Source of the DNA: Ravibacter sp964559125
GTDB lineage: Bacteria; Bacteroidota; Bacteroidia; Cytophagales; Spirosomataceae
Assembly: GCA_964559125.1 (NCBI GenBank)
Contig: CAZLGW010000038.1
Location: forward strand, 1 to 57,267
DNA: 57,267 nt
Direction of reading: 5' to 3'
Shown here: piece after piece, positions 8,455 to 18,802 of the stretch
Layout: each line of letters begins with the position of its first letter
How positions within the stretch are numbered: the first letter of the stretch is position 1
Position numbers and translations under genes: made by a program
Notes under the pieces: model-generated
Database searches by the model: none
Seen by the model: the letters and a program-made list of their open reading frames with translations, nothing else
Told to the model about the DNA's origin: nothing

Positions 8455-8534
8455 CCGTCCGCTCCAACTTTTGGCCACAGGAACGAATCCTGTATCCAAA
8501 CATCTGTTTCTCCATACCGTCTGCAGCCTGTACC

Positions 8535-11500
8535 ATGAAATTTCACCTCAGATCTATTGCTGTTTTTATTTTATTACTTGCAGCTATGCCCGGATACGGC
8601 CAGAAGGCAGTCAAAAACTACGATGCGGAATGGAGGGAGGTGGAGGATTTTAAAGAAAAAGGACTGCCTCAATCCGCCCTGAGGGTGGTAGATAAGATTT
8701 ACGGACTGGCAAAAAAGGAAAACCAGGAAGCGCAGGTCATCAAATCCCTGGTATATAAGCTCAATCTCCAGACCGAGCTCAGAGAGGATTCTCATGACTT
8801 TACCGTCAAATCCCTGAACGAAGAAATTGAAGCGGCAAAGGAACCGGCGAAGTCGATACTTTATTCGCTGCTTGCCGAGGCCTACCGGAACCGGTATGAA
8901 TCGCTCCGGTGGCAGATCATGGGAAGGACAACGGTAGCAGGTCCGAAAACGGACGACCCGGATACCTGGTCGGCGGCAGATTTCATGGATACGATCAGTA
9001 GCTGCTACCTGAAGTCCATCAAACAGGAATCGCTGCTTAAAGCGACCAGGTTAGAACCTTTTGACGCCATTATCACCAAAGGAAATGCCCGGCACCTCCG
9101 CCCTACCCTGTATGATCTCCTGGTGCATAAGGCGCTGGTTTTTTTTACCAGTGAAGAGCGGACGATCAGCAAACCTGCCTACGCCTTTGAAATAGATGCG
9201 CCTGAGGCGTTTGCCGATGCGGCTGTTTTTGCAAGGGCGGCTTTCCTGAATAAAGACTCGCTTTCTCTTGACTACCGGGCCCTGCGACTTTACCAGAAAC
9301 TGCTGCTGTTTCATTTGAACGACAATGAACCGGCGGCGTTGATTGACGCTGACATTCAGAGGGTTGCCTACGTATACCGGAAGTCAGTACACCCGGAGAA
9401 AGAGCAGTTGTACCGGGAGGCGCTTAAACGCATCGCTCAGAAATACGGGTCGGATCCGGCGTCTGCACAGGCCTCCTTTCTCCTGGCGCAATGGTATGGT
9501 CAGAAAGCAGGTACCTATCAGCCATACGGCGATACCACCTACCGGTATGCTGCTGCAACAGCAGTTAAAATAGCCGATTCGGTCAGCAGGAAGTTTCCGG
9601 CTTCGGAAGGTGGGGTCAACCTGCATAACCTGAAGATCGGGATAGAAGAAAAACAGCTTCTTTTCAACATTGAAATAGTAAATGTCCCGGCAAAACCGAT
9701 ACGGATTTCGGTTCAGTATAAAAACACGGACAGGGTATATCTCAGAGTCATAAAGGTGACGGAACGCCTTCGGGAAATTGGTAATAGAGAGGGTCAGGAC
9801 AAGTTCCTGGAAGCTATGGGGAGAGAACCGGTTGTGAAACAATGGACCCAGCAACTCCCCGACCCGAAAGATTTTCAGACGCATCGTACGGAAGTAAAAG
9901 CCGACCCGTTGCCTGTCGGGGAATATTACCTGGTAGCCTCCACAAACCAGAAGCTTGATGCTACCGGTCAGGCCCGGTCATTTTCGACGTTTTATGTGTC
10001 CAATATTTCGTATGTCAGCCTCCGGGATGATTATTTCGTATTGCACCGTGAAACCGGCCAGCCCCTGGAGGGAGTGAAGGTACAGACCTGGTACCAGCGA
10101 GCCAGGAATAATGCATCAGGCTATATAAGAGAAAAAGGGGAAACCTACACCACAGATAAGAACGGGTATTTCAGGTTCGAAAGGGGAAGTTCGCAGAACA
10201 GGAGCTTTTTTTTCCTGGAGTTTACCGGAAAAGAAGATCGCCTGCTGATAGACGAGCAGCAATTCGTACCGGTCACGAGGATTGTTGCGGAGAAAGAAAA
10301 AAAGGATGATCAAAGAATGTTCTTCTTCACTGACAGGTCAATTTACCGCCCCGGCCAGCCCCTTTACTTTAAAGGAATTCTTTTAAATAAAAAGGCCGGA
10401 GAGCAACATTCGGATATCGTTCCGGACCGGCAGGTGACAATTCGTCTTTTTGACAGGAATTCCCAGATAGTCGATTCTGTCCGTCTTACCACTAATGAGT
10501 TTGGGTCGGTATCCGGGACATTTCAGCTACCCATAGGAGGAATTAACGGCCAGTTCCGGATAGAAGCTTCGCAGATCAGGGGCGCCTCCCATTTTAGCGT
10601 GGAGGAATACAAAAGGCCCAGGTATAAAGTAGATATAGTGAAACCGGAGACGGCGTATAAGGTGAACGATACTATTACGGTTACCGGAACAGCGAGAGCT
10701 TTTGCCGGCAACAATATAGATGGTGCTGCCGTAAAATATCGCGTGGAGCGGATCGCCCGTTTCCCCTACCCCTGGAGGTTTTCCCGGGGATGGTGGCCGG
10801 TTTCGGCTCCGCTGCAGGTCGCTCATGGAGAAACGACTACCGATGCTGAAGGGAAATTTATGGTCAGCTTTGCGGCAATTCCAGACAAGACGCTGTCGCA
10901 GGATCACGACCCGGTATTCGATTATGTGGTGTATGCAGACGTGACTGACGGTAGCGGCGAAACCAGGTCTGCCCGACAAACGGTTTCGGCAGGTTATAAG
11001 GCGATTGCGTTGAAAGTGAGGCTGCCCGAAAAGGTGGAAAAAGACAGCATCCGCGCACTGAATGTACGCACTGAAAACATGAACGGGAAATTCCTGCCGG
11101 CGGAAGTTACATTAACGGCACGGAAGCTGACGCCTGAAACGCGTTTGATCAGGAAGCGGCTATGGGAAAGGCCTGACCAATTTGTGCTGTCTGCAACCGA
11201 ATTTGTGAAACTTTTCCCCGGTGATGAATATGACAACGAGCAAGATCCTGCATCATGGCAGAAGGGAGCACCGGTGCTAACCGGGACGGGGACTTCACAG
11301 GAGAGCGGCAAATGGGAATTGCCTGACAGCAAAGCGCTGACCCCGGGCTTTTATGAATTTGAGTTTGTTGCGACAGGCCCCGACGGAGAGGCGGTAAAAG
11401 ATGTCAGGGTCGTAGAGATTGTTGATCCGAAACGGAACGAGTTGACGCGGCCTGCCTACCTCTGGACAAAAGAGAGTGACCCGGTGGAACCGGGAGGACG

Positions 11501-14500
11501 CGCAGAGGTAAAGCTGGGGACTTCCGCCGGCCAGGTTTTTATTATCCAGAAAACCAGCAGACTTAAGGGGCAGGAAGATATCAAAACATACCGTTTTCTG
11601 ACTCAGAAAGCCGGCCTTAGCTCCTATCATTTTGACGTGACGGACGAGGACCGGGGAGGCTTTGGCCTGAACTTCCTTTTTGTCAAAGATAACCGGGTTT
11701 TCCAGTTCCTCGATATCGTCAGAGTGCCCTGGAGTAATAAAGAGCTGCACATGACCTACGGGACATTCCGCGATAAGACGCTCCCGGGCAGTGAAGAAAC
11801 CTGGACACTGACCATTTCCGGGCCGAACAAGGAAAAAGTAACGGCTGAATTACTGGCCGGGATGTACGACGCTTCCCTCGACGAATTCAGAAGGCACGAA
11901 TGGGTGATTCCCCCCATCTGGGATGAAAGATATTCCTCGATTTTCTGGAATGACCTTGCCGCTTTTGCCTTGAGACATGTGCAGCAGGTGTATACAGGGA
12001 CCCCTAGGGATTATAAGGGTTTTGTCAAGACCTACGACAGACTTATTTCGCTTCCCGGGGCCCTGGACGAAGTAATCGTAACCGGATATGGAGGGCGGCG
12101 TTCACTCAGGGAATCGTCGGTGAGCATGATGGCGGCGCCCGTAGCCGCCGAATCAGCTGCAAATGAGCAGGTGCAGATGAAGGTTTCGCTTTCGTCCGAA
12201 CAGTCTGTGAAAAAAGATGAGGAGGAGCCGGCTAAACCGGAGCAGGTAGACCAGCCGGTACGCAAAGATTTCAGGGAAACTGCATTTTTCTTTCCACAGC
12301 TCCGCACCAATCCGGATGGGACGGTCACCTTTTCTTTTACTATGCCGGAAGCGCTTACCAAATGGAAATTCCAGGCACTCGGCCATACAAAAGAGCTGGC
12401 GTTCGGTTACAGCACACAGGAGATCATCACCCAGAAAGAGCTGATGGTGCAGCCGAATATACCCCGTTTCATACGGATCGGCGACAAGGTGGCGATCAGC
12501 ACGAAAGTAGTCAATCTTACAGATAAGGCCCTGGAAGGGAAAGCCCGGCTGCAATTGATGGATGCTGCTACAGGAGAACCGGTGAGCCAAAAGTTCGCAG
12601 TGGCAACGGATGACGTATCATTTACCGTTCCGGCGGGGCAGAGCATTCCGATCCTGTTTCCCGTTTCGGTACCCGACGGGTACCCTGATCCCGTAACCGT
12701 CAGGATCACGGCTACAGCCGGTGCATTTAACGATGCCGAAGACAATACCCTGCCGATACTGACCAACCAGATGCTGGTAACGGAGACTCTGCCGTTGTCG
12801 CTGAGAGGAACCGGTAGCAGAACCTTCACTTTTGAGAAACTATTAAACAGCAAACCCGGCGGGACCCTGAAAAATCACGGGCTTACGGTCGAGTACACCG
12901 GCAACCCGGCCTGGTATGCGGTCCAGGCCCTGCCCTATCTGATGGAATACCCCTACGATTGCGCCGAGCAGACCTGGAACCGTTACTATGCCAATGCGCT
13001 TGCGGCGCATATTGCGAACAGTTCTCCGCGGATAGAACAGATTTTCAAAACCTGGCGTGACCTGGACACCAGTGCGCTACTATCCAACCTGCAAAAAAAC
13101 CAGGAGCTGAAGTCATTGCTCCTGGAAGAAACGCCCTGGGTGCTGGCAGCTAAAAGCGAGGCCGAGCAGAAACGGAACCTGGCGCTGCTGTTCGACCTGG
13201 TAAAAATGAAGGCTGAAGCAGAAAGCGCGCTGTCGAAGCTTCAGCAGATGCAGCAGCCGGAAGGAAGCTTTCCCTGGTTTGCCGGAGGGCCCGACGATCG
13301 TTTTGTGACGCAGTACATCCTGTCGGGCATAGGCCATCTTCATCGCCTGACGAAAGCCGATCAGCAGCAACGCATGAAATTGAACAGTATTATTTTCCAG
13401 GGATTGAACTACCTGGATGCCCGGCTTGCAAAAGACTATGCGGAGCTTCTCCGGAGCAAAACAGACCTGAAAAAATATACGCCCCCGGCTCTTATTGTTC
13501 AGTACCTGTACATGCGCTCCTTCTTCTCTGAATTTGAAGTACCTGCAGATGCAAGGAAGGCCTACAAATACTATCTCGACCGTGTGGCCGCTACCTGGAC
13601 ATGGCAAAGCAAGTACCTGCAGGCCATGACTGCCCTGACATTGTCAAGGACAGGTAATAAGGCAGTTGCCGACGCTATCATTAAATCCCTGAAGGAAACC
13701 GCGATCCGGAATGCCGAACTGGGGACCTACTGGAAAAGCGTACGGCGCAGCTGGTGGTGGCAGGAAGCCCCGATAGAACAGCATGCCCTGCTTGTAGAAG
13801 CGTTTGAAGAGGTAGCGGCTGACAAGGAAATGGCTGACGGGATCCGTACCTGGCTGCTGACGAATAAACAGACCAACCGCTGGGAAAGTACAAAAGCTAC
13901 CGCAGAGGCCTGCTACGCGTTGCTGCTACGGGGCAGCGAATGGCTCAGCGATAATCCTGAAGTGAAGATCGTAGCGGGTCCGGCGACAATCTCTTCTGCA
14001 GATGGAAAGGAGGCCGGTACCGGCTATATCAAAACCAGTATTCCCGGAAACGAGGTAAGCCCCGCCCATGGAAAGATAGAAGTATCGGTTACCGGCAGCG
14101 GTGCGGTAAGCGGCCGGCCGTCGTGGGGAGGAGTATACTGGCAGTATTTTGAAGACCTGGATAAAATTACTTTCTCCGAAACACCCCTGAAGCTGAAGAA
14201 GCAGCTTTTCGTAGAAACAAACACCGATCATGGACCCGTGCTCAGGCCTTTGGAAAAAGGCAATGAGGTGAAAGTCGGGGACAAGATCAAAGTACGGATA
14301 GAGCTGTCGGTTGATCGTGACATGGAATATGTGCATATGAAAGATATGCGGGCTTCCGGCCTGGAGCCGGTCAATGTGATCAGCAGCTATAAATGGCAGG
14401 GCGGACTGGCCTACTACGAATCGACCAAAGATGCCGCCACCAATTTCTTTTTCAACTATCTGCCCAAAGGGAAATACGTGTTTGAATATCCGCTGAATGT

Positions 14501-14606
14501 ATCGCACCAGGGTGATTTCAGTAACGGCGTAACGACAATACAATGTATGTATGCGCCGGAATTTACCGCGCATTCGGAGGGAATACGCCTTACTGTGGGG
14601 CGATAG
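8535..14606 (+). CDS. alpha-2-macroglobulin family protein with TonB-plug-like insert
   Basis: A 2023-residue exported protein with signal peptide (MKFHLRSIAVFILLLAAMPGYGQ). An MG2-type repeat opens at about residue 598 (DRSIYRPGQPLYFKG). The A2M bait/MG region and alpha-macroglobulin domain follow (RETAFFFPQLRTNPDGTVTFSFTMPE). The thioester motif reads C1476-A-E-Q1479, so the Cys and Gln that form the bond are present. The C-terminal part is a complement-like alpha/alpha toroid. Bacterial homologues are thought to trap attacking proteases in the periplasm. Unusual is LDEVIVTGYG (residues 1177-1186), a motif otherwise diagnostic of SusC-type plug domains. The stop codon touches a dispersed palindrome. 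No pbpC partner is adjacent. Confidence 0.93.
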   Translation: MKFHLRSIAVFILLLAAMPGYGQKAVKNYDAEWREVEDFKEKGLPQSALRVVDKIYGLAKKENQEAQVIKSLVYKLNLQTELREDSHDFTVKSLNEEIEAAKEPAKSILYSLLAEAYRNRYESLRWQIMGRTTVAGPKTDDPDTWSAADFMDTISSCYLKSIKQESLLKATRLEPFDAIITKGNARHLRPTLYDLLVHKALVFFTSEERTISKPAYAFEIDAPEAFADAAVFARAAFLNKDSLSLDYRALRLYQKLLLFHLNDNEPAALIDADIQRVAYVYRKSVHPEKEQLYREALKRIAQKYGSDPASAQASFLLAQWYGQKAGTYQPYGDTTYRYAAATAVKIADSVSRKFPASEGGVNLHNLKIGIEEKQLLFNIEIVNVPAKPIRISVQYKNTDRVYLRVIKVTERLREIGNREGQDKFLEAMGREPVVKQWTQQLPDPKDFQTHRTEVKADPLPVGEYYLVASTNQKLDATGQARSFSTFYVSNISYVSLRDDYFVLHRETGQPLEGVKVQTWYQRARNNASGYIREKGETYTTDKNGYFRFERGSSQNRSFFFLEFTGKEDRLLIDEQQFVPVTRIVAEKEKKDDQRMFFFTDRSIYRPGQPLYFKGILLNKKAGEQHSDIVPDRQVTIRLFDRNSQIVDSVRLTTNEFGSVSGTFQLPIGGINGQFRIEASQIRGASHFSVEEYKRPRYKVDIVKPETAYKVNDTITVTGTARAFAGNNIDGAAVKYRVERIARFPYPWRFSRGWWPVSAPLQVAHGETTTDAEGKFMVSFAAIPDKTLSQDHDPVFDYVVYADVTDGSGETRSARQTVSAGYKAIALKVRLPEKVEKDSIRALNVRTENMNGKFLPAEVTLTARKLTPETRLIRKRLWERPDQFVLSATEFVKLFPGDEYDNEQDPASWQKGAPVLTGTGTSQESGKWELPDSKALTPGFYEFEFVATGPDGEAVKDVRVVEIVDPKRNELTRPAYLWTKESDPVEPGGRAEVKLGTSAGQVFIIQKTSRLKGQEDIKTYRFLTQKAGLSSYHFDVTDEDRGGFGLNFLFVKDNRVFQFLDIVRVPWSNKELHMTYGTFRDKTLPGSEETWTLTISGPNKEKVTAELLAGMYDASLDEFRRHEWVIPPIWDERYSSIFWNDLAAFALRHVQQVYTGTPRDYKGFVKTYDRLISLPGALDEVIVTGYGGRRSLRESSVSMMAAPVAAESAANEQVQMKVSLSSEQSVKKDEEEPAKPEQVDQPVRKDFRETAFFFPQLRTNPDGTVTFSFTMPEALTKWKFQALGHTKELAFGYSTQEIITQKELMVQPNIPRFIRIGDKVAISTKVVNLTDKALEGKARLQLMDAATGEPVSQKFAVATDDVSFTVPAGQSIPILFPVSVPDGYPDPVTVRITATAGAFNDAEDNTLPILTNQMLVTETLPLSLRGTGSRTFTFEKLLNSKPGGTLKNHGLTVEYTGNPAWYAVQALPYLMEYPYDCAEQTWNRYYANALAAHIANSSPRIEQIFKTWRDLDTSALLSNLQKNQELKSLLLEETPWVLAAKSEAEQKRNLALLFDLVKMKAEAESALSKLQQMQQPEGSFPWFAGGPDDRFVTQYILSGIGHLHRLTKADQQQRMKLNSIIFQGLNYLDARLAKDYAELLRSKTDLKKYTPPALIVQYLYMRSFFSEFEVPADARKAYKYYLDRVAATWTWQSKYLQAMTALTLSRTGNKAVADAIIKSLKETAIRNAELGTYWKSVRRSWWWQEAPIEQHALLVEAFEEVAADKEMADGIRTWLLTNKQTNRWESTKATAEACYALLLRGSEWLSDNPEVKIVAGPATISSADGKEAGTGYIKTSIPGNEVSPAHGKIEVSVTGSGAVSGRPSWGGVYWQYFEDLDKITFSETPLKLKKQLFVETNTDHGPVLRPLEKGNEVKVGDKIKVRIELSVDRDMEYVHMKDMRASGLEPVNVISSYKWQGGLAYYESTKDAATNFFFNYLPKGKYVFEYPLNVSHQGDFSNGVTTIQCMYAPEFTAHSEGIRLTVGR

Positions 14607-14635
14607 GTAGAGACGCAAGGCTTTGCGTCTCTACC
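14606..14635. repeat. dispersed GGTAGAGACG palindrome, copy 1
   Basis: Perfect 13-bp arms (14606-14618 and 14623-14635) around a 4-base loop form a strong hairpin. Its first base is the last base of the A2M stop codon TAG. Related copies lie at 18771-18798 and 20206-20235. It may also act as a 3' hairpin of the A2M transcript. Confidence 0.9.
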
Positions 14636-14658
14636 GGGCAATTATTATTATTATGATC

Positions 14659-16713
14659 ATGAAAAAACAGGTTCTACTTTCATTGCTGATTTCCGCCTGC
14701 TCCGGCCTTTATGCCCAGAGCAGACTCGACGTACTCCCCTATTGGAAAATGTACCAGGCGAAGACGCCGCATACCTATCACCTGCTGATGGAGCAGGCAA
14801 TGGAGCAGTTGGAAGCAAGAAATTCCAAGGTTGCGCAAATTAGCTCCTCCCGTGACTGGCTGTTGTACAGGAATAACCTGCGACGCCGGATTTGGGAATC
14901 GCTGGGAATATTTAGCGGAAAGACGCCTCTCAACGCGAAAGTCACTTCAACGGTCGAATCGGACGGGATCACGGTGGAAAATATCCTCTACGAATCGCTA
15001 CCGGGTTACTATGTTTCCGCGTCATTTTTCAGGAAGAAAGAGCTGGCCGGCAGGAAGCTGCCTGTTATTGTCTTTTGCAGCGGGCATAGTGCCAACGGCT
15101 ATCGCAGCGCTGCATACCAGACCATTATGCTGAATTATGCAAAGAAGGGATTTGCAGTTTTTGCCTTCGATCCGGTGGGCCAGGGTGAGCGGATACAGTA
15201 CCGGAAGACCGACGGAAAGCCGGCAATGGGCCCTACCCACGATCACTCGTACTCAGGTTCGGGCGCCTTCCTGCTGGGAGATTCGCCGGCAAAATATTTT
15301 ATCTGGGATGGTATCAGGGCGATAGACTATCTCGAGACCCGTCCCGATGTAGATACGGGAAGGATAGGCATCACCGGCCGTTCAGGCGGCGGGACGCAGT
15401 CGAGCTATATTGCAGCCGTAGACGACAGGGTGACAGCCGCGGCCCCCGAATGCTACATTACTACCTACGAAATGCTTCTGAAGTCGGCCGGTCCGCAGGA
15501 TGCGGAGCAGGTTTTTCTCAAAGGGATCGCAAAGGGGATCGACATTCCCGATTTGTTGCATATGAGAGCTCCGAAGCCTACGCTTGTCGTGACGACTACC
15601 AACGATATATTCAGCATACAAGGGGTACAGGATATAAAGAAGGAGCTGTCGTTGCTATACAGGATGTACGGAAAGGAGGAAGATTTTCAGGTAGTGGAAG
15701 ATCATGCGGGACATGCATCCACGAAGCTCAACCGGGAAGCTTGTTACCGCTTTTTTTCGAAGTACCTGAACAATCCCTGTAATACTTCCGATGAAGAAGT
15801 GAAGCATTTTTCCGACGAGCAGCTCTATGCCAGTAAGGGCGGAGATGTGTTTCAGATCCCGGGAAGCAGGCGGCTAAATGAAGTGATCGTAGCTTCGGCG
15901 GACAAGAAAGGCTACACCACAGTCAGAGGGGAGACGGTTGCAAAGGTGCTGAATTATAAACCTTCCGGGACGGCGGGAGGCTCTTCTATCTATAGCGGGT
16001 CAATATTGGCTAACGGTTACAGTGTGGAAAAATACCTCGTGAAAACGCCGCGCGGGTATTATCTGCCAACTCTGATATTCCGGAACGATCAGGCTGCGGC
16101 AGGTAGAGGGAAAGTCGCTTTGTATCTTGATGAGAAAGGAAAATCAGCGGATACAACGATGATTCTCGGGTTGTTGAAAAAATACGACCAGGTGATCTGC
16201 GCTGATCTGAGTGGTACCGGCGAGCTCCGGGAGTACTACAACTGGCATGGCGATGCCTTTATCGACAAGACACCCGTCAATTTGTGGTACCTGGCGCTTC
16301 TGACCGGCCAGAGCCTGGCCCAGTACCGCATGGCAGAGATCGACGCGCTGTACCGTTTTATAGGGGCAAAGGCGCCTTCCGCTTCGGTGTCCGGTCTGGC
16401 GGTAGGGATTACGACGACGGATTTGCTCCATTGGACGTTTATAAACCGCGGAAAATTGGACAACATCGCGCTTGTCAACCCGATCCTCTCGTTCCGGTCG
16501 TTAGTTGAGGCGAAAGATTATAAACCTGCCTACCTGCTGAGTGCGCCGGGTGGCGTGCTGGCGTCTTATGACCTGCCGGATCTGATCAGCCAATTCCCGC
16601 CGGAAATGCTCAGGCTGATCAACCCGGTGAATAGCAACGGGGAGGTATTGGAAGGGACATCGCCGGGCATCGACAGCCAGGTTCTCCGGTTTATATCCAA
16701 GTCCATTTTTTAA
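14659..16713 (+). CDS. secreted alpha/beta-hydrolase, acetylxylan-esterase-like
   Basis: The 684-residue protein starts with a signal peptide (MKKQVLLSLLISACSGLYAQ). An alpha/beta-hydrolase domain spans about residues 100-370. It has the nucleophile elbow GRSGGG (Ser242), the segment VFCSGHSANGYRS, and a likely catalytic His in VVEDHAGHAST. The C-terminal half (about 420-684) looks like a second, degenerate hydrolase domain without an obvious G-x-S-x-G. This suggests a carbohydrate esterase of the AXE1/CE type acting outside the cytoplasm; the substrate is not determined. ATG 14659 was chosen because the signal peptide begins there, although ATG 14653 is also possible. The TTG upstream falls inside the palindrome. 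Confidence 0.8.
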   Translation: MKKQVLLSLLISACSGLYAQSRLDVLPYWKMYQAKTPHTYHLLMEQAMEQLEARNSKVAQISSSRDWLLYRNNLRRRIWESLGIFSGKTPLNAKVTSTVESDGITVENILYESLPGYYVSASFFRKKELAGRKLPVIVFCSGHSANGYRSAAYQTIMLNYAKKGFAVFAFDPVGQGERIQYRKTDGKPAMGPTHDHSYSGSGAFLLGDSPAKYFIWDGIRAIDYLETRPDVDTGRIGITGRSGGGTQSSYIAAVDDRVTAAAPECYITTYEMLLKSAGPQDAEQVFLKGIAKGIDIPDLLHMRAPKPTLVVTTTNDIFSIQGVQDIKKELSLLYRMYGKEEDFQVVEDHAGHASTKLNREACYRFFSKYLNNPCNTSDEEVKHFSDEQLYASKGGDVFQIPGSRRLNEVIVASADKKGYTTVRGETVAKVLNYKPSGTAGGSSIYSGSILANGYSVEKYLVKTPRGYYLPTLIFRNDQAAAGRGKVALYLDEKGKSADTTMILGLLKKYDQVICADLSGTGELREYYNWHGDAFIDKTPVNLWYLALLTGQSLAQYRMAEIDALYRFIGAKAPSASVSGLAVGITTTDLLHWTFINRGKLDNIALVNPILSFRSLVEAKDYKPAYLLSAPGGVLASYDLPDLISQFPPEMLRLINPVNSNGEVLEGTSPGIDSQVLRFISKSIF

Positions 16714-16765
16714 AAATTTATATATAAAGCCAGGGGTATTTAAAAAGTATTGATAACTTGTTTAG

Positions 16766-16773
16766 TAAGTTTG
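16766..16773 (+). promoter_or_regulatory. candidate -7 box of the chitinase gene
   Basis: TAAGTTTG matches the Bacteroidota -7 consensus TAnnTTTG, 32 bases before the ATG. No convincing -33 TTTG is seen at the expected spacing, so the call rests on one box. Confidence 0.4.
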
Positions 16774-16805
16774 CTGAAACGGTTCTTTACAAATATCTTA
16801 CACTG

Positions 16806-17900
16806 ATGAAGCACAAATTGTGGGCAGGTATTGCGGCCCTGTTTTTCCTGACCCAGACAGCCGTACCGGCGCAGAAAAGAATCCCGAAGAACTTTTCTGT
16901 CATCGCCTATTACATGGGCGACACGCATACGATAGATGCCTACGACGTAAACAAACTGACGCATATAATCTTCAGTTTCTGTCACCTGAAAGACGGAAAG
17001 CTGTCGGTAGACAGCAAAAGGGATTCTCTAACGATTCAGCATCTCGTAACGCTTAAGAAGAAGAATCCGGGGCTGAAAGTCATGTTATCGCTGGGCGGTT
17101 GGGGCGGATGCGCTCCCTGCTCTGAAGCCTTTTCCACCCTGGAGGGAAGGAAGCTTTTTGCAGAGTCGGTCCGTAAGACTAATCTTTATTTCGGTACCGA
17201 CGGCATTGATCTGGATTGGGAATACCCGACGATCGAAGGGCATCCGGGACATCTTTACCAGCCGGCCGATTATGACAATTTTACATCGCTTGTTGAGGAG
17301 CTCCGCAAAAGTCTTGGTAAAAAGAACGAACTGAGCTTTGCCGCGGGCGGATTTCAGAAATTCCTGGACCACTCGGTAGACTGGAAGAAAATTATGCCGT
17401 TGATGGACAGGGTCAATATAATGAGCTATGACCTTGTGAACGGGTATGCCACTGTTACCGGTCACCACGCTCCCCTTTACGGAACGAAACCTTCTGAAGA
17501 GTCGACAGATCGGGCGGTAGATTATTTGCTGAAGCTGGGAATTCCGGCAAAAAAGATTGTCATCGGAGCAGCATTTTACACACGGGTTTGGAAAGATGTA
17601 CCCGCTGAAAATAACGGCCTCTACCAGAAGGGAGAGCATACAAGAGGCTATAATTTCCGGAAGTATGATACAGAGCTGACTAAAGCAAACGGCTGGGAGT
17701 ACCATTGGGACGATAGAGCCAAAGCGCCTTACTGGTATAATGCGAAAGAGAAGAAATTTGCCACAGGCGACGATCCGGCTTCGGTAAAAGAGAAAGCCCG
17801 GTATGCCCGTGAAAAGAACCTGGGTGGCATCATGTTTTGGGAGCTGACGCTCGACAAGCCGGAAGGAGGCTTGCTACAGGCGATTTCCGATGCGTTGTAA
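16806..17900 (+). CDS. GH18 chitinase-like glycosidase
   Basis: A 364-residue secreted TIM-barrel glycosidase. The signal peptide is MKHKLWAGIAALFFLTQTAVPAQ. The GH18 catalytic motif DxxDxDxE is intact in DGIDLDWEYP with the proton donor Glu139. The second conserved strand SLGGWG (about residues 96-101) and the substrate-binding segment NIMSYDL are also present. GH18 enzymes cleave chitin or N-glycan core GlcNAc linkages by substrate-assisted catalysis. No chitin-binding module is attached. ATG 16806 starts the signal peptide, while the upstream in-frame codons look like leader. It precedes the GNAT gene by 25 bases. Confidence 0.93.
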   Translation: MKHKLWAGIAALFFLTQTAVPAQKRIPKNFSVIAYYMGDTHTIDAYDVNKLTHIIFSFCHLKDGKLSVDSKRDSLTIQHLVTLKKKNPGLKVMLSLGGWGGCAPCSEAFSTLEGRKLFAESVRKTNLYFGTDGIDLDWEYPTIEGHPGHLYQPADYDNFTSLVEELRKSLGKKNELSFAAGGFQKFLDHSVDWKKIMPLMDRVNIMSYDLVNGYATVTGHHAPLYGTKPSEESTDRAVDYLLKLGIPAKKIVIGAAFYTRVWKDVPAENNGLYQKGEHTRGYNFRKYDTELTKANGWEYHWDDRAKAPYWYNAKEKKFATGDDPASVKEKARYAREKNLGGIMFWELTLDKPEGGLLQAISDAL

Positions 17901-17925
17901 CACAAGTATATCTTATACCCTTCCT

Positions 17926-18774
17926 ATGAATAGTCGTTACGTAATGAGAAACCTCCGCGAAGGAGAAATGAAGCAAATCATCGACATGGCCGCTTCAGAG
18001 GGCTGGAACCCCGGACTGTTTGATAGCGCCGCCTTTTTTGATGCTGACAAAAACGGTTTTTTTGTGGGTCTGCTCGATTCCATCCCCATCGCTTTTATCT
18101 CGGTAGTCAACTATAATAATGAATATGGTTTTTTAGGTCTGTATATTGTGAAGCCGGAATTCAGAGGAAGAGGCTATGGCTATTTGTTATGGCAGTACGC
18201 CCTTGAAAAGCTGGGCACGGTAACCTGCGGACTTGACGGAGTGCCGGCACAGATAGAAAATTACCGGAAATCCGGGTTTGTTTATGCATTCCGGCAGATG
18301 CGGCTGGCGGGAGAGGCGATACATGACACGCCTGTACCCGAAAACATCTATTCCCTGGGCCTTGAAAACCAGGAAAAAATCCACGGCTATGACACCGCAG
18401 TGTTTGGTACCGACCGGCGTCCATTCATAGCAGCCTGGCTTGCAATGCCCAATGCTAAAACCTTCTATTCGGAACAGGACGGCCACATTAACGGATATGC
18501 TGTGATCCGTCAGTGTGGGGAAGGCTATAAGATAGGCCCTCTTTTTGCAGACAATGCGATAGTGGCGGAACAGCTGTTTCTTGCCTGCCACCGGGTAGCC
18601 GCACGAGGGGAGACTGTCTACGTTGATATGCCCGAATGTCGTGAAGAGGCCCAGGAAATAGCCCGCCGCTACCGGCTGCAGCTTGTTTTCGAAACCGCTC
18701 GTATGTATAAAAACGGCACACCCGAATTTCCCCTTGAAAAGGTGTACGGCATCACAACCTTCGAGTTGGGGTAG
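17926..18774 (+). CDS. two-domain GNAT acetyltransferase
   Basis: The 282-residue cytoplasmic protein has an N-terminal GNAT fold. The acetyl-CoA pyrophosphate loop is visible in KPEFRGRGYGYLLWQYAL (motif A, about residues 75-92). It is followed by a C-terminal domain of the YitH/Acetyltransf_18 type (about 140-282) with TDRRPFIAAWL. Such enzymes acetylate small amines or unknown substrates. ATG 17926 (MNSRYVMRNLREGEM) was chosen because the fold begins there. The TAG stop lies inside dispersed palindrome copy 2, so the repeat now defines the C-terminus of the protein (TFELG). Confidence 0.82.
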   Translation: MNSRYVMRNLREGEMKQIIDMAASEGWNPGLFDSAAFFDADKNGFFVGLLDSIPIAFISVVNYNNEYGFLGLYIVKPEFRGRGYGYLLWQYALEKLGTVTCGLDGVPAQIENYRKSGFVYAFRQMRLAGEAIHDTPVPENIYSLGLENQEKIHGYDTAVFGTDRRPFIAAWLAMPNAKTFYSEQDGHINGYAVIRQCGEGYKIGPLFADNAIVAEQLFLACHRVAARGETVYVDMPECREEAQEIARRYRLQLVFETARMYKNGTPEFPLEKVYGITTFELG

Positions 18775-18798
18775 AGACGCGATGCATGGTGTCTCTAT
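18771..18798. repeat. dispersed GGTAGAGACG palindrome, copy 2
   Basis: Arms TAGAGAC (18772-18778) and GTCTCTA (18791-18797) flank a GATGCAT-containing centre. The inner part is imperfect compared with copy 3. The TAG at 18772-18774 within the arm is the stop codon of the GNAT gene. It marks the left edge of the ATPase segment. Confidence 0.8.
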
Positions 18799-18802
18799 AA
18801 AT

